Assembly (NCBI RefSeq): GCF_029784165.1
Contig: NC_073695.1
Span: 145,716,946-145,780,945, forward strand
Source of the DNA: Wyeomyia smithii
Lineage: Eukaryota; Arthropoda; Insecta; Diptera; Culicidae
Direction: 5' to 3'
DNA: 64,000 nt
In this document: in pieces, positions 1 to 11,308 of the stretch
Layout of the letters: each line of letters begins with the position of its first letter
Position numbering within the stretch: the stretch's first letter is position 1
Program-made: the position numbers and the translations under genes
The notes under the pieces: generated by a model
What the model saw: only the letters and a program-made list of their open reading frames with translations
Database searches by the model: none
Told to the model about the DNA's origin: nothing

Positions 1-1560
1 AGCTGCCGATCTGCAAGGACTATTGCAAGATACTTTGGACAATTTGTCTGCTTGGGATTCACAGCTAGGTATCGAATTCTCTCCGGAGAAGACTGAGATA
101 GTTGTTTTTTATAGGAAGCATGAACTTGCTCAGCTTCAGCCACAACTAATGGGTAAAACGGTTTCTCAGGTTTTGGACACAAGTATCTTGGTGTCTGGTT
201 CGACTATAAGGCACCTAGGTATCTGATGAAAAAATGCCAACAAAGAATGAACTTTCTTCGTACAATAACCGGATTAGGGTGCGGAGCCCACCCAGGAGAC
301 CTTATAAGGGCTTTACCAAACACCGATATTGTCTGTCATTGAGTGCGGGTGTTTCTGCTTCCGCTCCGCAGCAAACACACATTTGATCAAACTGGAGCGA
401 ATACAATATCGTTGTTTGCGTATCGCCTTAGGTTGCATGCAGTCGACCCATACGATGAGTTTGGAGGTCTTAGCTGGAGTTCTACCATTGAAAAACCGCT
501 TCTGGTGCCTGTCTTCTCGTATTCTTATCAATTCAAGACCTCACGAAATGTCCTGTGATTGAAAATTTTGAAAGGTTAATCGAACTTAATTCTCAAACCC
601 GTTTTATGAAATTGTATTTTAATCACATGTCTCAAAATATTAACCCTTCTTCGAATATTCCAAATCGTGTCAACTTATTAAATACTTCTGCTTCTACTGT
701 GTTTTTCGATACGTCCATGATAGAAGAAACTCGTGGGATCCCGGATCATTTACGCGTGCAGGAGATCCCCAAATTTTTTTTCCAATAAATATCAAAACAT
801 CAACTGCGACAATATGTTCTACACTGACGGATCACTTCTTGATGGGTCCACTGGCTTCGGTGTTTTCAATAACAATTTAACCGTCTCCCTTAAGCTCGAT
901 AATCCGGCTTCTGTTTACGTCGCAGAATTAGCTGCAATTCAGTTCACCCTAGGGATTATCGAAAAAATGCCCACGGACCATTATTTCATCTTTGCGGACA
1001 GTCTCAGTTCAATTGAGGCTCTCCGATCGATGAAAGATGTTAAGCACTCTCCGTATTTCCTGGGGAAAATACGGGAACATCTGAGTGCCTTATCCGGAAA
1101 ATCGTTCTAGATTACCTTAGCGTGGGTCCCTTCTCACTGCTCGATACCGGGCAATGAGAAAGCGGACTCTTTGGCTAAGGTGGGCGCAACAAACGGTGAC
1201 ATTTATGAATACGATCATTAGTTGGCAAAATTCATGGACTAAAGGGGAACTGGGAAGGTGGTTACATTCCATAATCCCCAAGGTATCGACGAACCCGTGG
1301 TTCAAGGGGTTGGATGTAGGTCGGGATTTCATTTGCGTGATGTCCCGGCCTATGTCCAATCGCTATAGATTTGACGCGCATCTCCGTCGTGTTGGGCTCG
1401 GGGAAAGTGGTATTTGTGCCTGTGGTGAAGGTTATCACGACATAAAGCACTGTACACCGTGACGCCAGGTCTAAATTAATAGCTTCCTTGCAGGCTGAAA
1501 GTAGACAGCCGGCTGTTTCTGTTCGTGATGTCTTGGCGAGCGTGACCTACCCTACATGTC
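1..1560 (+). pseudogene. I-group non-LTR retrotransposon ORF2, 3' part (RT end and RNase H), decayed
   Basis: This is the C-terminal half of a retrotransposon polymerase, cut by the window edge. The first bases match the post-catalytic RT region of the copies at 16.7 kb and 59.4 kb (same DTLDNLS and LGIEFSPEK words). The RNase H domain follows at about 810-1190: FYTDGS (first Asp), VAELAAIQ (Glu), FADSLSS (Asp) and NEKAD (last Asp), so all four catalytic acidic residues can be read. A cysteine-rich tail (CACGEGYHD) lies near 1425. The frame is broken at least near 225, 330, 550, 780, 1108 (TAG) and 1218, so no product is expected. RNase H downstream of RT is known from the I group and some related clades and absent from typical jockey elements. 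The I assignment is by recognition and related clades are not excluded. Confidence 0.85.
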
Positions 1561-1966
1561 CCTTATATACGTTTTCCTGAAATCCATCCACGCCCCAGTC
1601 TAGTTCTATTTCTTCCGCCTACATCCAACCAAACGACAAGAACACTTTAAGACCCCGGATCCAGAAACAGCAACCAGACCCGCACGATACTCCCAGGGCC
1701 CGAGAGAGACAACCGTAATATCTTGGCCCAGTAGCGGAACATATACATATGCTGCTTACCTATGGCAATGGAAAACCATCAAACAACAAACCAGTGCTTT
1801 TAACGCAAAACATTCTAGCTTTAAGTTAGATTTAGTTTCAGCTCGTAGTCGGCAGCAAGGATAAAAAATTTGCTTCTAATTATTAAGATACTTTAGACAG
1901 TAAGCTACCGGATATAATTGGCGTCGTTAAACATTAATTTGTATTTGTGCCGTGTCAAATAAATTA
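1561..1966 (+). mobile_element. 3' UTR of the 5' I-group element
   Basis: Non-coding tail after the RNase H remnant. The part at about 1811-1931 recurs, inverted and diverged, at 37325-37450 (shared core AGCTCGTAGTCGGCAGC), which shows it is mobile sequence. An AATAAA lies at about 1957. The 3' boundary is not sharp because I see no clear target-site duplication. Confidence 0.5.
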
Positions 1967-2029
1967 GAGATGTAGAAATAAAATCAAAATTTTGAGACTA
2001 AAGTTGAAAATTGAAACCGTATTCAAAAC

Positions 2030-3570
2030 CCTTTTGGAAGCTGTCGAAGATCCTTAAGAAACCTTCAAAGCCTATTTCAGTTTTAAGAGATGGTGAACGT
2101 TTTCTTGTATCCAATGAACAAAAGGCTCAAAGACTTGCTCAGCAGTTTGAGAGTGTTCATAATTCAAATTTGAATATTGTGAGTTCCTAGAATTTTAAAT
2201 TAAATCAATTAAATCAATCATTAGAATTATTAAAAATTTCAAAAATATGAAAGCTCCTGGTGACGATAGAATCTTTAACATATGAATCAAACCGATCTTC
2301 CCGAGAGCACAATGGAATTTTTAGTAAACATTTTCAATTGCTGCTTTAAAATTGCATATTTTCCCGAATTATGAAAAAATGCAAAAATTACTCCAATTTT
2401 AAAGCCGGATAAAAATCCAGCTGAGGTTTCAAATTATCTACCAATCAGTTTGCTTTCTTCAATACGTAAACAACTGTTTGAGAGAATTATTCTTAACAGA
2501 ATGATGTCACACATCAACGAAAATTTAATTTTTGCAGATGAACAGTTTGGATTTCGCAATGAGCATCCCAGTACTTATCAATTACTCAGAGTCAGTGCTG
2601 ATAAAAGTCATTTTCCCCAGCAAAATTCTTCGAAAATTTCAGCCAATCATTTTCAATTTTCACTTCCAATGATCGCAGCACTCTTTCAGATACACTAGAT
2701 GTTCGTCCTAGTAACGTGCTGTGATACTCAGATGAAATAGATCGCGCGCATCGTTCACGGTTACGGAATAAAATTTGACGACAAATCCAACCAAATGATC
2801 TTCACTTCAAAGCGAAAAAGAAAAACAAACAGTCCACTCAACCAAAATGAACCTCACCGAAACACTTTTTCACTGTCACTGACCGATGCCTTGACAATCT
2901 TCGTTAACTGATAAACTGATTTTGTTGTCTCGCTTTCATCGCATGAAATATAATGAGGTGCTTTGACAGTTCACTTTCATGCAAAAAGCGGGAAGGGGAA
3001 CTCCGAAAGGATTGTAAAAAAATAACGTTTATAGATGTTTTTTTTTTCACTTTCACTCAACAAATATCAACCCTGCTCAGAGTTACTAATGTGATACGAG
3101 CTAACAAATCTGAAGGTTATTCCACTGGAGCTGGTCTTTTAGACATAGAAAAAGCATTCGACAGTGTTTGGCATAAAGGTTTGATTGCGAAATTGCAAAC
3201 TTTTAATTTTCCAATTTTCCTAATCAAAATTTTAAAAAATTTTCTTACTGATCGAACTCTGCAGGTTGTCTATCAGAATTCAAAATCCGATAGATTTCCT
3301 GTCAGAGCAGGTGCCTCAAGGTTCAGTCACGGGTCCAGTCCTGTACAACATTTTTACTTCAGATCTTCTTGATTTGCCTCCAGGATGCACAAAGTCATTG
3401 TTCTGCGATGATACAAACATTTCCGTAAAAGGAAAAAGTCTTCGTGTCATATGCAGTCGATTGCAGCAAAGTTTAAATATTTTGTCTTCCTATTTGCAAA
3501 AGTGGAAAATCTCTCCCAATGCTTCTAAAACTCAAAAGATAATTTTTCCCCATAAGACTATAAGACCATA
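2030..3570 (+). pseudogene. Jockey-type reverse transcriptase remnant, interrupted by a MITE
   Basis: Decayed RT of a jockey-like non-LTR element. Reading across frames gives the pre-RT word FWKLSKILKK near 2033, the finger region QFGFRNEHPSTYQLLRV near 2540, LLDIEKAFDSVWHKGL (catalytic Asp in DIEKAFD) near 3140, VPQGSVTGPVLYNIFTSDLL near 3310, and LFCDDTNIS where the usual YADD box reads CDDT, near 3400. A 483-bp hAT-like MITE splits the frame at 2593-3075; removing it and one copy of its 8-bp duplication rejoins the text into ordinary RT sequence. Frameshifts and stops remain elsewhere (for example near 2180, 2370 and 3306). No RNase H follows. It differs from the jockey-type element inside the palindrome. 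Confidence 0.8.
2593..3075. mobile_element. hAT-like MITE, copy 1
   Basis: A 483-bp non-coding element nearly identical to 45676-46165. It is flanked by the 8-bp direct repeat CTCAGAGT (2585-2592 and 3076-3083). Ends are CAGTGCTGATAA and, read inward from the other side, CAGGGTTGATAT: imperfect terminal inverted repeats of the CAGNG type known for hAT transposons, whose duplications are 8 bp. It carries no transposase, so it would depend on a transposase from elsewhere. The short frame 2450-2698 runs from the host RT into the MITE and is not a gene. Confidence 0.85.
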
Positions 3571-3589
3571 TTAATAATTTTCGACAAAA

Positions 3590-3865
3590 ATCGTTGCAAT
3601 CCTCAGTTGCTACGATAAGCTCTCTTTATAGCCAATAATTTAGCAATCAGGTTAGTTGGAAGTTTACTTCCCCTTTTTTAACAAGTAGGTTTAAATCCCT
3701 ACGAACGATAAGTCCTAATTGCGAGAGCAAACAAATCCTAACAATTAAAATAACAAATTTCTAACAGTGTTGAGAAGTCACCGTTTGTGATTGGACACAC
3801 ATACTCATTATTTACTAATATTTATCATAAATACTTAAGCTACTGATAAATCCCCCCCTAAAAAA
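3590..3865 (+). repeat. Diverged dispersed repeat, copy 1
   Basis: AT-rich non-coding stretch that resembles 43880-44125 on the same strand (shared order of GATAAGC.TTCTTTATAG, AGGTTTAAATCCCT, then TTTGTGATT and CACACA words). No coding capacity and no obvious termini. It may be a 3' UTR or a MITE fragment; family unknown. Confidence 0.5.
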
Positions 3866-3889
3866 AGTAAAGCCCTTTATCCACCTATT

Positions 3890-4800
3890 GTGAAACTTTA
3901 CCACTTAGATATGTCATTGGTGAGTGATGCAGCCGGTTTAATCGATGCCAAAACCATTAATGAAGGCAACTCTGCTCATGGCTGGAAGATGTTAGAGGAA
4001 AGATACGAGAATAAGCGCCTTTCAATTGATATCCATATACGCGGACTGCTTAATCTCAAATGGATATCAGAAGAGAACCACAGTGAATTGAGACATCTGG
4101 TGGATGAGTGTTCCCGATACGTAGAAAGCCTCAAATTCCTTGAGCATGAGTTCAACGGCGTATCCGAGCAAATAGTAGTCCATCTGCTAGCAAATTACAT
4201 GGATGAGGAAACCAGAAGATGTTGAGAATCAACCATTGCTCATGGTTGACTCTCAAGTTTCTAGAGGATCAGTGATGCTGTAAAGTATCTTAGTTACCAC
4301 CAAGTCAAGCCAAAACATTGGAACCAGCCAAATCTAATCATCAAAAAGCTTTAGCACTCACGCCCAGCGAAGTAGAGGTTAAGTGCGACTTTTGCTGAAA
4401 ATGACATCCGAATCTTACATGTTCCGAGTTTTAAGAGAGTACGCGAGAAAAACGTTTGGTTTAATTGTTTAAGGAAAGGTCATTGTAATTGCCTATCTGC
4501 AAAATTCTACATAAAGTTTAAACGCCGCCTTCATAGTCTGCACCACTTAGAGGTGCAGCGATCAGCAAACGAACAAGAAACATCGCCTAAACCAGAAGTA
4601 CCCGCACAGCAGGAAAACCAGCAGCAGCCACCACGAATAACTATTGCCATATGCTCATCCGTAAAAACTAGACCACTGCTGCAGGTATTGTTGCTGACAG
4701 CGGTAGTGGATGTCATCGATAAAAATAACAACCCCCGTCCCTATTGAAGTATGTTAATACGAATGGGATTTCTGCCGACAGTGTTGCGATTGGAGTGCGA
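3890..4800 (+). pseudogene. BEL/Pao LTR-retrotransposon gag remnant
   Basis: The 111-residue frame 3890-4225 contains GWKMLEERYENKRLSIDIHI followed by GLLNLKWI, ELRHLVDECSRYVESL and LANYMDEETRR. This is the conserved Gag region of Pao/BEL elements (the DUF1759 type domain, as I recall it). After stops, a zinc-knuckle-like stretch follows at about 4387-4545 (CDFC, then FNCLRKGHCNC), then a proline/glutamine linker (4553-4650) and a short piece resembling the start of the protease domain (about 4685-4745). Several in-frame stops and frameshifts are present, no RT, integrase or LTR is visible, and the fragment is dead. The Gag assignment is firm; the protease start is a guess. Confidence 0.75.
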
Positions 4801-4949
4801 AAATAAAACCTTCTTCACACTCCAGTCAAAGCCCGAGCAGCATGGTATGTTTTTCAAATCATATTCGCACCACGGTGCTCCGCTGGACCATTATTATAAA
4901 AAAAAATGTCCATCAAATCCAAGCATAGGGGTCAATTTTTGAGGTTATT

Positions 4950-6280
4950 TTACACCTCTGGTTAATTAAAAAAAAATTCACCAACTGGATGTCGAGAAAT
5001 CTCAATTTTAGTGTGTTAGATAATAAATTTCCAAATAATTCTTATTCGATTCATGCAATATCATCGAAATTTATCCAAAAACTTGCCCAAATCATTTTAT
5101 ACCAAAATATACTTGTTGGTGTTGTTACATTTATGATAATTCACCACTGACTTAATTCTCCAAATTGACTTAAGTATGTTATTTGTATGGCTTAGTAGCT
5201 CTAGTTTAATTTAAATGCTACTCTCTGTGAAGTAAATGGGGAAAAATGAATCATTGTGTTTCATTACAAATCCACACACAAATGCTCACAAACACATATA
5301 AATATTCACACACGTGTACATATAAACACACAAATTTTGAAAATTATGTACTATATTTTCTCTATTAGAAAGACAAGCGCTGCTAAATTTTTGGCTTCTA
5401 CTACTTTATCAAATTAGTGCGATTTCCAGGTTCTGGATAGTGAAAGAACAGTGTATAATGAAAGGTTTTCTTTTTTGTCTTGAGCATGGGTTCAAAGAGA
5501 CAATTTCTGATTTTGCCAGCAGCTGAGAAAAGCTACAACTTCCGTTTTTTTCAAAATACCACATCACTAACCCTAGAAAGATAGTCGCGTCAATTTGACT
5601 CCTTGCTTTAGTGACATTACCCTCTTTGTTTTCAAATAGTGCGAATATGTTCATGTTTTTCAAATAGAGTTGTATAAAATGGTGACGTGGGACTAAACAC
5701 TGTAATTAGGGGATTTTTTGTTACAAAATATACAGAGCCTGCAGACAGAATCAATGTCTTAGCTCAGCGACTGTACGTATTTTTATTTTCAGCCTCCCCT
5801 AGAAATCAATTCTTGAAATATATTTAACAATAATCGAAAGAATATCGTTTATATCTGACGATATTATGCCTGTAGTATTTTTTTGTGCAAACAACATGTA
5901 TTTGACAAGGCACAAGCATATCGTGCTTGTTGAAGAAGCGTCAAGAATTTCTCGTAATGCGTCAAAGTCAGAATTAACTTTATATTCTCAAAAACCAAAT
6001 CCAATAATACTTCCGTTATCATAATGAATGGTTTTGTCTTATTTAACTCTGATTAAATCAAATCTATAATATGGATCTTTCTTTCAAAATAATATGGAAA
6101 CCCTTACAAAGGTTCATTAATTCGCAAACATAAGAAGATATTTTGAACAAAATTACTAACAAGTTCCAGCAAAAAATCGTAGCAATCCACAATTATATTT
6201 TTGTTTTTTTTTGCTTGACATTTTTTTTCATTTGCCTACAACTACATTCGCTGTATTACGAAGACAGCTAATATACGTTT
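4950..6280. other. AT-rich intergenic stretch without recognised gene
   Basis: I see no conserved coding frame, terminal repeat or RNA gene. There is a small CA-rich patch at about 5262-5330. A short piece at 5684-5695 resembles half of the motif described at 7331, 35898 and 37023. Confidence 0.6.
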
Positions 6281-6289
6281 ATTATGGTA

Positions 6290-6505
6290 AAGCTTAAAGC
6301 TCCCAGTTGGTTTCGAGGTATGATGCTGGTCTAACAAGCCAGTTGTCGTGGGTTTGAGTCTCGGCTCGGGAGAGACTGTTAGTGTCAGTGGGATCGTAGC
6401 GCTAGCCCCGCAATTGTCCTGTACACTAAACAGTTGGCTGCGAAGTCTGTGTATAAGAAACAGAAGGACGAGTTCCGAATCGGAATGTAGCACCAAGGCT
6501 CTCCT
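6290..6505 (+). mobile_element. tRNA-derived SINE, Feilai-like
   Basis: A short non-autonomous retroposon. A tRNA-like head begins near 6300 with a box A-like segment, and a box B-like segment GGTTTGAGTCTCGG lies at 6351-6364, the two internal RNA polymerase III promoter elements. The tRNA-unrelated body (GAGACTGTTAGTGTCAGTGG, then CCCCGCAATTGTCCTGTAC, then CGAATCGGAATGTAGCACC) is what I associate with the Feilai SINE of Aedes. No target duplication could be fixed. Minus-strand frames here are spurious. Confidence 0.7.
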
Positions 6506-6719
6506 ATAACAAATGTATATATTTAGGAATTAACTCTTTCGATACTATCCGGTCACGATTATTTAGTGAATATCGAAAATAAAATTTAAAAAAATATCCG
6601 TTGCAAAAATTTACAATTCTTGTTGAGTAATTTATGGTAATCATATTTATGAGATAAACTTTCAATCACCATCAACAGCAGCATTGCAGTTTTTCCTCGA
6701 TTACACACGTATAGAAATA

Positions 6720-6814
6720 TACGAACAAAAGTGTACCACTGCAATACGAATAGTACAGCTGCAGTACGGATAGAAGAGTACCCCTGAAATGTACGAATAG
6801 AAGAGTACCGCTGC
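6720..6814 (+). repeat. Short tandem repeat, about four 20-27-bp units
   Basis: Imperfect tandem units of the form TACGAATAGAAGAGTACC followed by GCTGCAA. Lengths vary between units, and the second has lost a few bases. No gene is attached. Confidence 0.75.
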
Positions 6815-7282
6815 AATCATAGACGACGAGAGACCTGCGGTTCTTTACTCCACTAGTACTGTTGCTTTTACCGGCATGTTTTCTTGCAAGACATCAGTTT
6901 TAATTAGGTTCTGAAAGCAGGTTTAGAAATTGTTCAAGAATGGGGATTGCTTCAAACTTTTTGGAAAACTTTTACCTTCGAGACATCATATTAGTCTAAG
7001 CTCATGAAAGCAAAACAAATTGACCTATTGGGACGGGAAGACTCTGACAATTTTTATTTCGAAATTGATACAGAGAATGCTCGCATGTAATTGGTTCATT
7101 ATTCGCGTAAATTTGTTAGTAAAACTTTTTTATCAATTTTACCGCTTAGCAATGAAATTAGAGTGATAACTAGCATATTAAAAAATTGTTAAACATTTTA
7201 TCTATCCAACAACATATTAGGTATTGTTATCCATCATGTGGTTATGCTGTTATTAACGTATAAAATCTGACACAACATTTGC

Positions 7283-7360
7283 CAGTTTCATTTACAATTT
7301 TACAGAATGCATCCCAGTATAGTAAATGAAGACGTAGTCCCACGTCAAGAACGGATTTCT
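7283..7360 (+). repeat. Dispersed motif with near-palindrome GACGTAGTCCCACGTC, copy 1
   Basis: The near-palindrome at 7331-7346 sits in a flank (CAGAATG, then AGTATAGT) shared with 35850-35925. It lies just outside the left end of the giant palindrome. Function unknown; it may be the conserved end of an unrecognised repeat. Confidence 0.5.
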
Positions 7361-7486
7361 GGTATTTGTTATGTATCGATGTGTTACCACCATAATGATC
7401 TATTTATTCATTTCGTAAATCAGAAGTAGACAATATACAATTTTCTAATATTCTATTACAATGTTTACTTACAAACTATTTTTTAT

Positions 7487-9010
7487 TCAACAAGCGTTGC
7501 TATTGCGTATTGAGCTAAAAAAGTGTTTAAGCTCATGCCGAGACATTGTAAAGTCAATGGTTTCGCAGTATTGATTGTAAGTGGCCATCATACGATTCAA
7601 GAAACCGAATTTTGCATAATTTGTGCGGTAATGATTGGTGGCAAACGTGTTTCGATTTCGAAGTTGTCTAATAGGTGCGTAGAAATTTAGCTTAGATAAA
7701 AGTGTAGCTGAATCAATGCGCTGCGAAACGATGTCGTTTACAAATGACACTATTGCAAATTCACGACGCTCTTTCAACGATTGTATGTTTATGAGCATGC
7801 AACGTGCTTCATATGATGGAAGAGGGAATGGTGTCCAATCTAATTTGCGAAGAGCATACAATAGAAATTGCTTTTGTACTGATTCTATTCTTTCTTCGTG
7901 CGTTATCGTATAGGGAGACCATACAATGCTGCAATATTCCAGTATTGTTCTTACATAGGCTATATATAATGTTTTGATGGTATACGGATCCTGAAAGTTG
8001 TAACGAAAGCGCTTTATAAATCCAAGCATGTTATTAGCTTTGTGGATTATTGTGTTGTAGTGGTCAATGAAGGATAGTTTGGAGTCTAAGACAACTCCTA
8101 AGTCCCTAACTCTTTCACAATTTACTACAGTTTGGTTTCCTAATGATATTGTAATGTTTGGTGTTGTTCTTTTTCGACAGAATGATATGTGGTTGCATTT
8201 TTTACAATTAACTCTAGTAAGCTTTTTTACACCATGCGTAGAATATGTATATTTCATTCTGGAATGCATTGATGTCTTCTTCATTTCTTATTTCCAAAAA
8301 AAGCTTCATATCGTCGGCATTAATCAACACTTTTAGTTTTTTGAGAATAAAGGAAATATCGTAAACGTACAAGATGAAAAAAGAGGTCCTAAATGGAAGC
8401 CTTGGGGGACACCAGAAGTGACTAGAATCGGATTTGAGTTTTGTGCGTTAAATTTAACTATTTGTTGGCGATTGGTTAAATATGATTCGAGCCACTTAAG
8501 GAGTTCTGGCTCAAGTCCCATTTTTTGCAATTTGAAAAGTAGCATTGGTATGTCTATGCGATCAAATGCCTTACTGAAATCTGTGTAAAGAGTTTCTACA
8601 TGGTTTTCATTATCCATTGCATTCAATGAATAATTTATAAATTCAAGTAAATTGGTCGATGTTGAACGGCCCTTGAAAAAGCCATGTTGCTTCTCAGTCA
8701 TTCGGTTTTTAATTTGGAAAAATAGTTTTTCATTTACAATTGCTTCGAATAGTTTAGGAATGCAAGAGATTAGGGCTATTCCACGATAATTACGTATGTC
8801 GGATTTTCGTCCTGATTTGAAAATAGGCACTAGAAACGAGCTTTTCCATTTTAATGGGAAGCATCCATATTCCAGTGACATGTTGAAGAGACAAAACAAT
8901 GGAGCAGTAAGTTCCGTTGCAAGATTTTTCATAAATACTGGCGGAATTCCGTCAGATACAGGGCTTTGTGAGGCATCTAAGCTATTCAACGCCTGAAAAA
9001 TATCCTGCAT
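7487..9010 (-). pseudogene. Jockey-type RT, left arm copy
   Basis: RT half of the dead jockey-type element in the left arm. On the minus strand it starts inside RT at 9010 with QDIFQALNSLDASQS, then SDGIPPVFMKNLATEL, YRGIALISCIPKLFEAIVNE, QHGFFKGRSTSTNLLEF, TDFSKAFDRID (catalytic Asp), and SGVPQGFHLGPLF. A frameshift near 8395 is followed by NADDMKLFLEI, where the YADD Tyr has become Asn. The C-terminal thumb and tail (7487-8284) are open for 265 residues and include LGVVLDSKLSFIDHY and YVRTILEYCSIVWSP. There is no RNase H, as expected for jockey. The 5' third of ORF2 is missing and replaced by GC-rich filler. Not functional. Confidence 0.88.
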
Positions 9011-9092
9011 ATGAATTTAGTTTACACCAATATCTTTCGAGAAATTTGGATAAAATGCAAAATAATCGCGATCTCTTCAGAAAGATTGACCT

Positions 9093-9211
9093 GTGCGCCG
9101 ACCATATCATCGGCGGCGGCGGCGTAGGAAACATTTTACCTCGGCGGCGATCGGGGCGCCGGCGTGACGCCGTTGACTTTTATCGGCGGCGGCGGCGTGT
9201 ATCGGCGTGAC
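9093..9211 (-). other. GC-rich CGG/CGCC filler inside the dead jockey-type element, left arm
   Basis: About 120 bp of CGGCGG and GGCGTGACGCC words, strikingly GC-rich within AT-rich surroundings. It sits where the endonuclease end and the start of RT should be. The same filler lies at 31061-31180 in the right arm, so it predates the palindrome. Confidence 0.8.
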
Positions 9212-9216
9212 TCTAA

Positions 9217-9560
9217 TTACCACTTATAAAATATTGCGCATAATGTGTACTTTTGTACTCTCCCAAGTTCAGTTTGAACTTCAATTCCCAAAGTTTCAAT
9301 AAATTTCGTCGCAAGATGGGGAAGAGCACGATGTTTGATACGGTGATGAATGAAAATTGCAACTCCACCGCCGGAACCCTGAATCCTATCATATCTATGA
9401 ACCACGTAATTGGGATCATATTTTAATTTGATGTTAGGCTTCAAAAATGTTTCCGTAATAATTGCAATGTGCACATTATTTACTGTTAAAAATTGAAGAA
9501 GCTAATTCTCATTGGTCTTCAATGAGCGAGCATTCCAATTTAAAATTTTGGTTGTTTTAT
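9217..9560 (-). pseudogene. Jockey-type ORF2 endonuclease N-terminus, left arm
   Basis: On the minus strand the start of an apurinic-type endonuclease can be read: KILNWNARSLKTNEN, a stop, then LLQFLTVNN, HIAIITETFLKP (with the catalytic Glu of ETFL), and GGGVAIFIHH. It ends after about 110 residues, where the GC-rich filler begins, so the later endonuclease residues (GDFN, SDH) are absent. The homologous right-arm copy has the same truncation. Confidence 0.8.
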
Positions 9561-10865
9561 TTAGAATCATTGCTGAATTTTAAATGAAAAACGATTTCAA
9601 GCGTAAAATTCGTTCCAATTTGAATTACTTTGAACATGAAATTTGCTTGCAACATGGCGTTCATAAGATCGAACATTGCCTGTTGCAGAAAAGAAAGTAT
9701 ACCTGCCGTAATAGGCCCAAGGCAGTTGGCATTAGAGAAAATATTTTCGGTAGTAATATTAGCTGGGGTAATCAATATATTTTGATTTTCTACCGTGTTT
9801 TGTCTACCTCCCATATTAACGGTAATTTTTGAATTACCTACATTAGGTGAAATAATGTTCGAACTACCTGTTACCTGTGCATACATTAAACGGGTATGCA
9901 AAGGAGTAGGAAAAATGGGCGGTACAGCAGTATAGCTTGTAGAATTTTGTTTTGATTGGAAAATTGAATTTTGTTTACCTTGCCTTGCCTTAACAATTGC
10001 TAAACGGACTGGGCATTGATAAAAATTTGACATATGGTTGCCGTTACAATTCGCACAGCAATAATTTTCACTCTCTTTCACAGAAAAAGTGTCCTTTTTG
10101 TGAGTAGAGTTCCCACAAATGAGGCATTTTTGGTCCATGTTACAGAATTCTGAACCATGGCCATAACGTTTCAAAATACTGTATTGGGTGATATGCTTTT
10201 CACCTCCGCCAAACTTTCGATATAATTCCCATTTCACTCGCGCATTATAAATAGCATGTGCTTTGTCAAAAAAATTCAAATTGTTAACCTCACTGCGATT
10301 AAAATGAATTAAATAATTAACAAGGGAAATTCCAGTTCTCTGACTGTTTTCGCTCCGCGAGTTTTGTTTCATTAGAATTACTTGGATAGGGGCTATGCCA
10401 AGTAATTCTGTTAAAGCAAGTTTGATCTCATCAACGGTTTAATCGTTGGTGAGACCTTTCAATACGACCTTAAACGGCTTGGCGCCTCTAGTGTCATATG
10501 TAAAAAAACATACATCTTTTCAATTGAATACTGAACACGATTCCAATCTTTCAATGTTTGGGCCAGTAAGCGGCATTCGCCTCTTCGGCTAATTTGATAA
10601 GTAACTTTGACATCGGAGAGAAACGTTGAAAGTTCTCTTTTAAAAATGTTGAGTTCAGAAGCAATAGTTTCCTAATAGGTGAAGGTTTCTCCTTTTTTAA
10701 GGAAATTTCCCTTTGAATAGTTTTATTTTCGAACAATTCAATTTCGCCGACTTCTTGCTCAGGCAGAATATCAAATAAATTTTCACTGCATAAGCTAGTG
10801 TCAGAAAGCAATGCCTCTCTTTTCCTCCCCGTAGCGATGCGTGGTTTCTTTTTTCGTCCTGCCAT
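9557..10865 (-). pseudogene. Jockey-type ORF1 (Gag-like) pseudogene, left arm
   Basis: The nucleic-acid-binding ORF1 starts at MAGRKKKPRIATGRKREALL (10865), is frameshifted near 10675, and has an in-frame TAA near 10441 (after KGLTND). Further on, YLIHFNRSEVNNLNFFDKAH and VKWELYRKFGGGEKHITQ match the PRE_C2HC-type region of jockey Gags. The first zinc knuckle has lost its leading cysteines (YSILKRYGHG), while CLICGNSTHKKD and CCANCNGNHMSNFYQCP keep the second and third. The same TAA and the same lost cysteines occur in the right arm, so the element was already dead before the palindrome formed. Confidence 0.85.
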
Positions 10866-11145
10866 TTCAGGTGATACGAAAAAAGTTGAACAATAATATC
10901 AAATTGCAAATAGGTAGTCTTGAGAATGACTGATGTATGTTAACTTTCAGGTAATCTTTAAAAGACGCACTGACAAAACACAGTCCAGAAGCAACCGAAA
11001 CACGGCTGACCTGTCGGGCAGTTCAAGACGCACTCTGACTTCGGCGTGATATTAATCACATGTACCTGACCCCTTCAGAGCAGAAAAAAACGAAATTACA
11101 AAGTAACACGGAAGCTTAGCTGAATGCATCTAAAAACATTTGCTT
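10866..11145 (-). mobile_element. Probable 5' UTR of the jockey-type element, left arm
   Basis: Non-coding sequence upstream of the ORF1 ATG on the minus strand, with a repeated GTGCGTCTT word. It matches 29120-29402 in the other arm. The exact 5' end is uncertain because no target duplication could be fixed. Confidence 0.5.
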
Positions 11146-11272
11146 TTTGCCTTTCTCCTAGAAAGGTATAGCAATCACTGCAAAAACTAAAGGTATAAAT
11201 TTGCTCAAAAGGGCCGAATGTCGTATATAACTCGACTCAGTTCGACGAGTTGAGCATTTTCTGTGTGTGTGT

Positions 11273-11308
<36 letters not shown>

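Noticed and set aside
2450..2698. Frame ending in SADKSHFPQQNSSKISANHF
   Set aside because: A chimera of the jockey RT and the inserted MITE. The same tail appears at 45680-45781 only because the MITE is there too.
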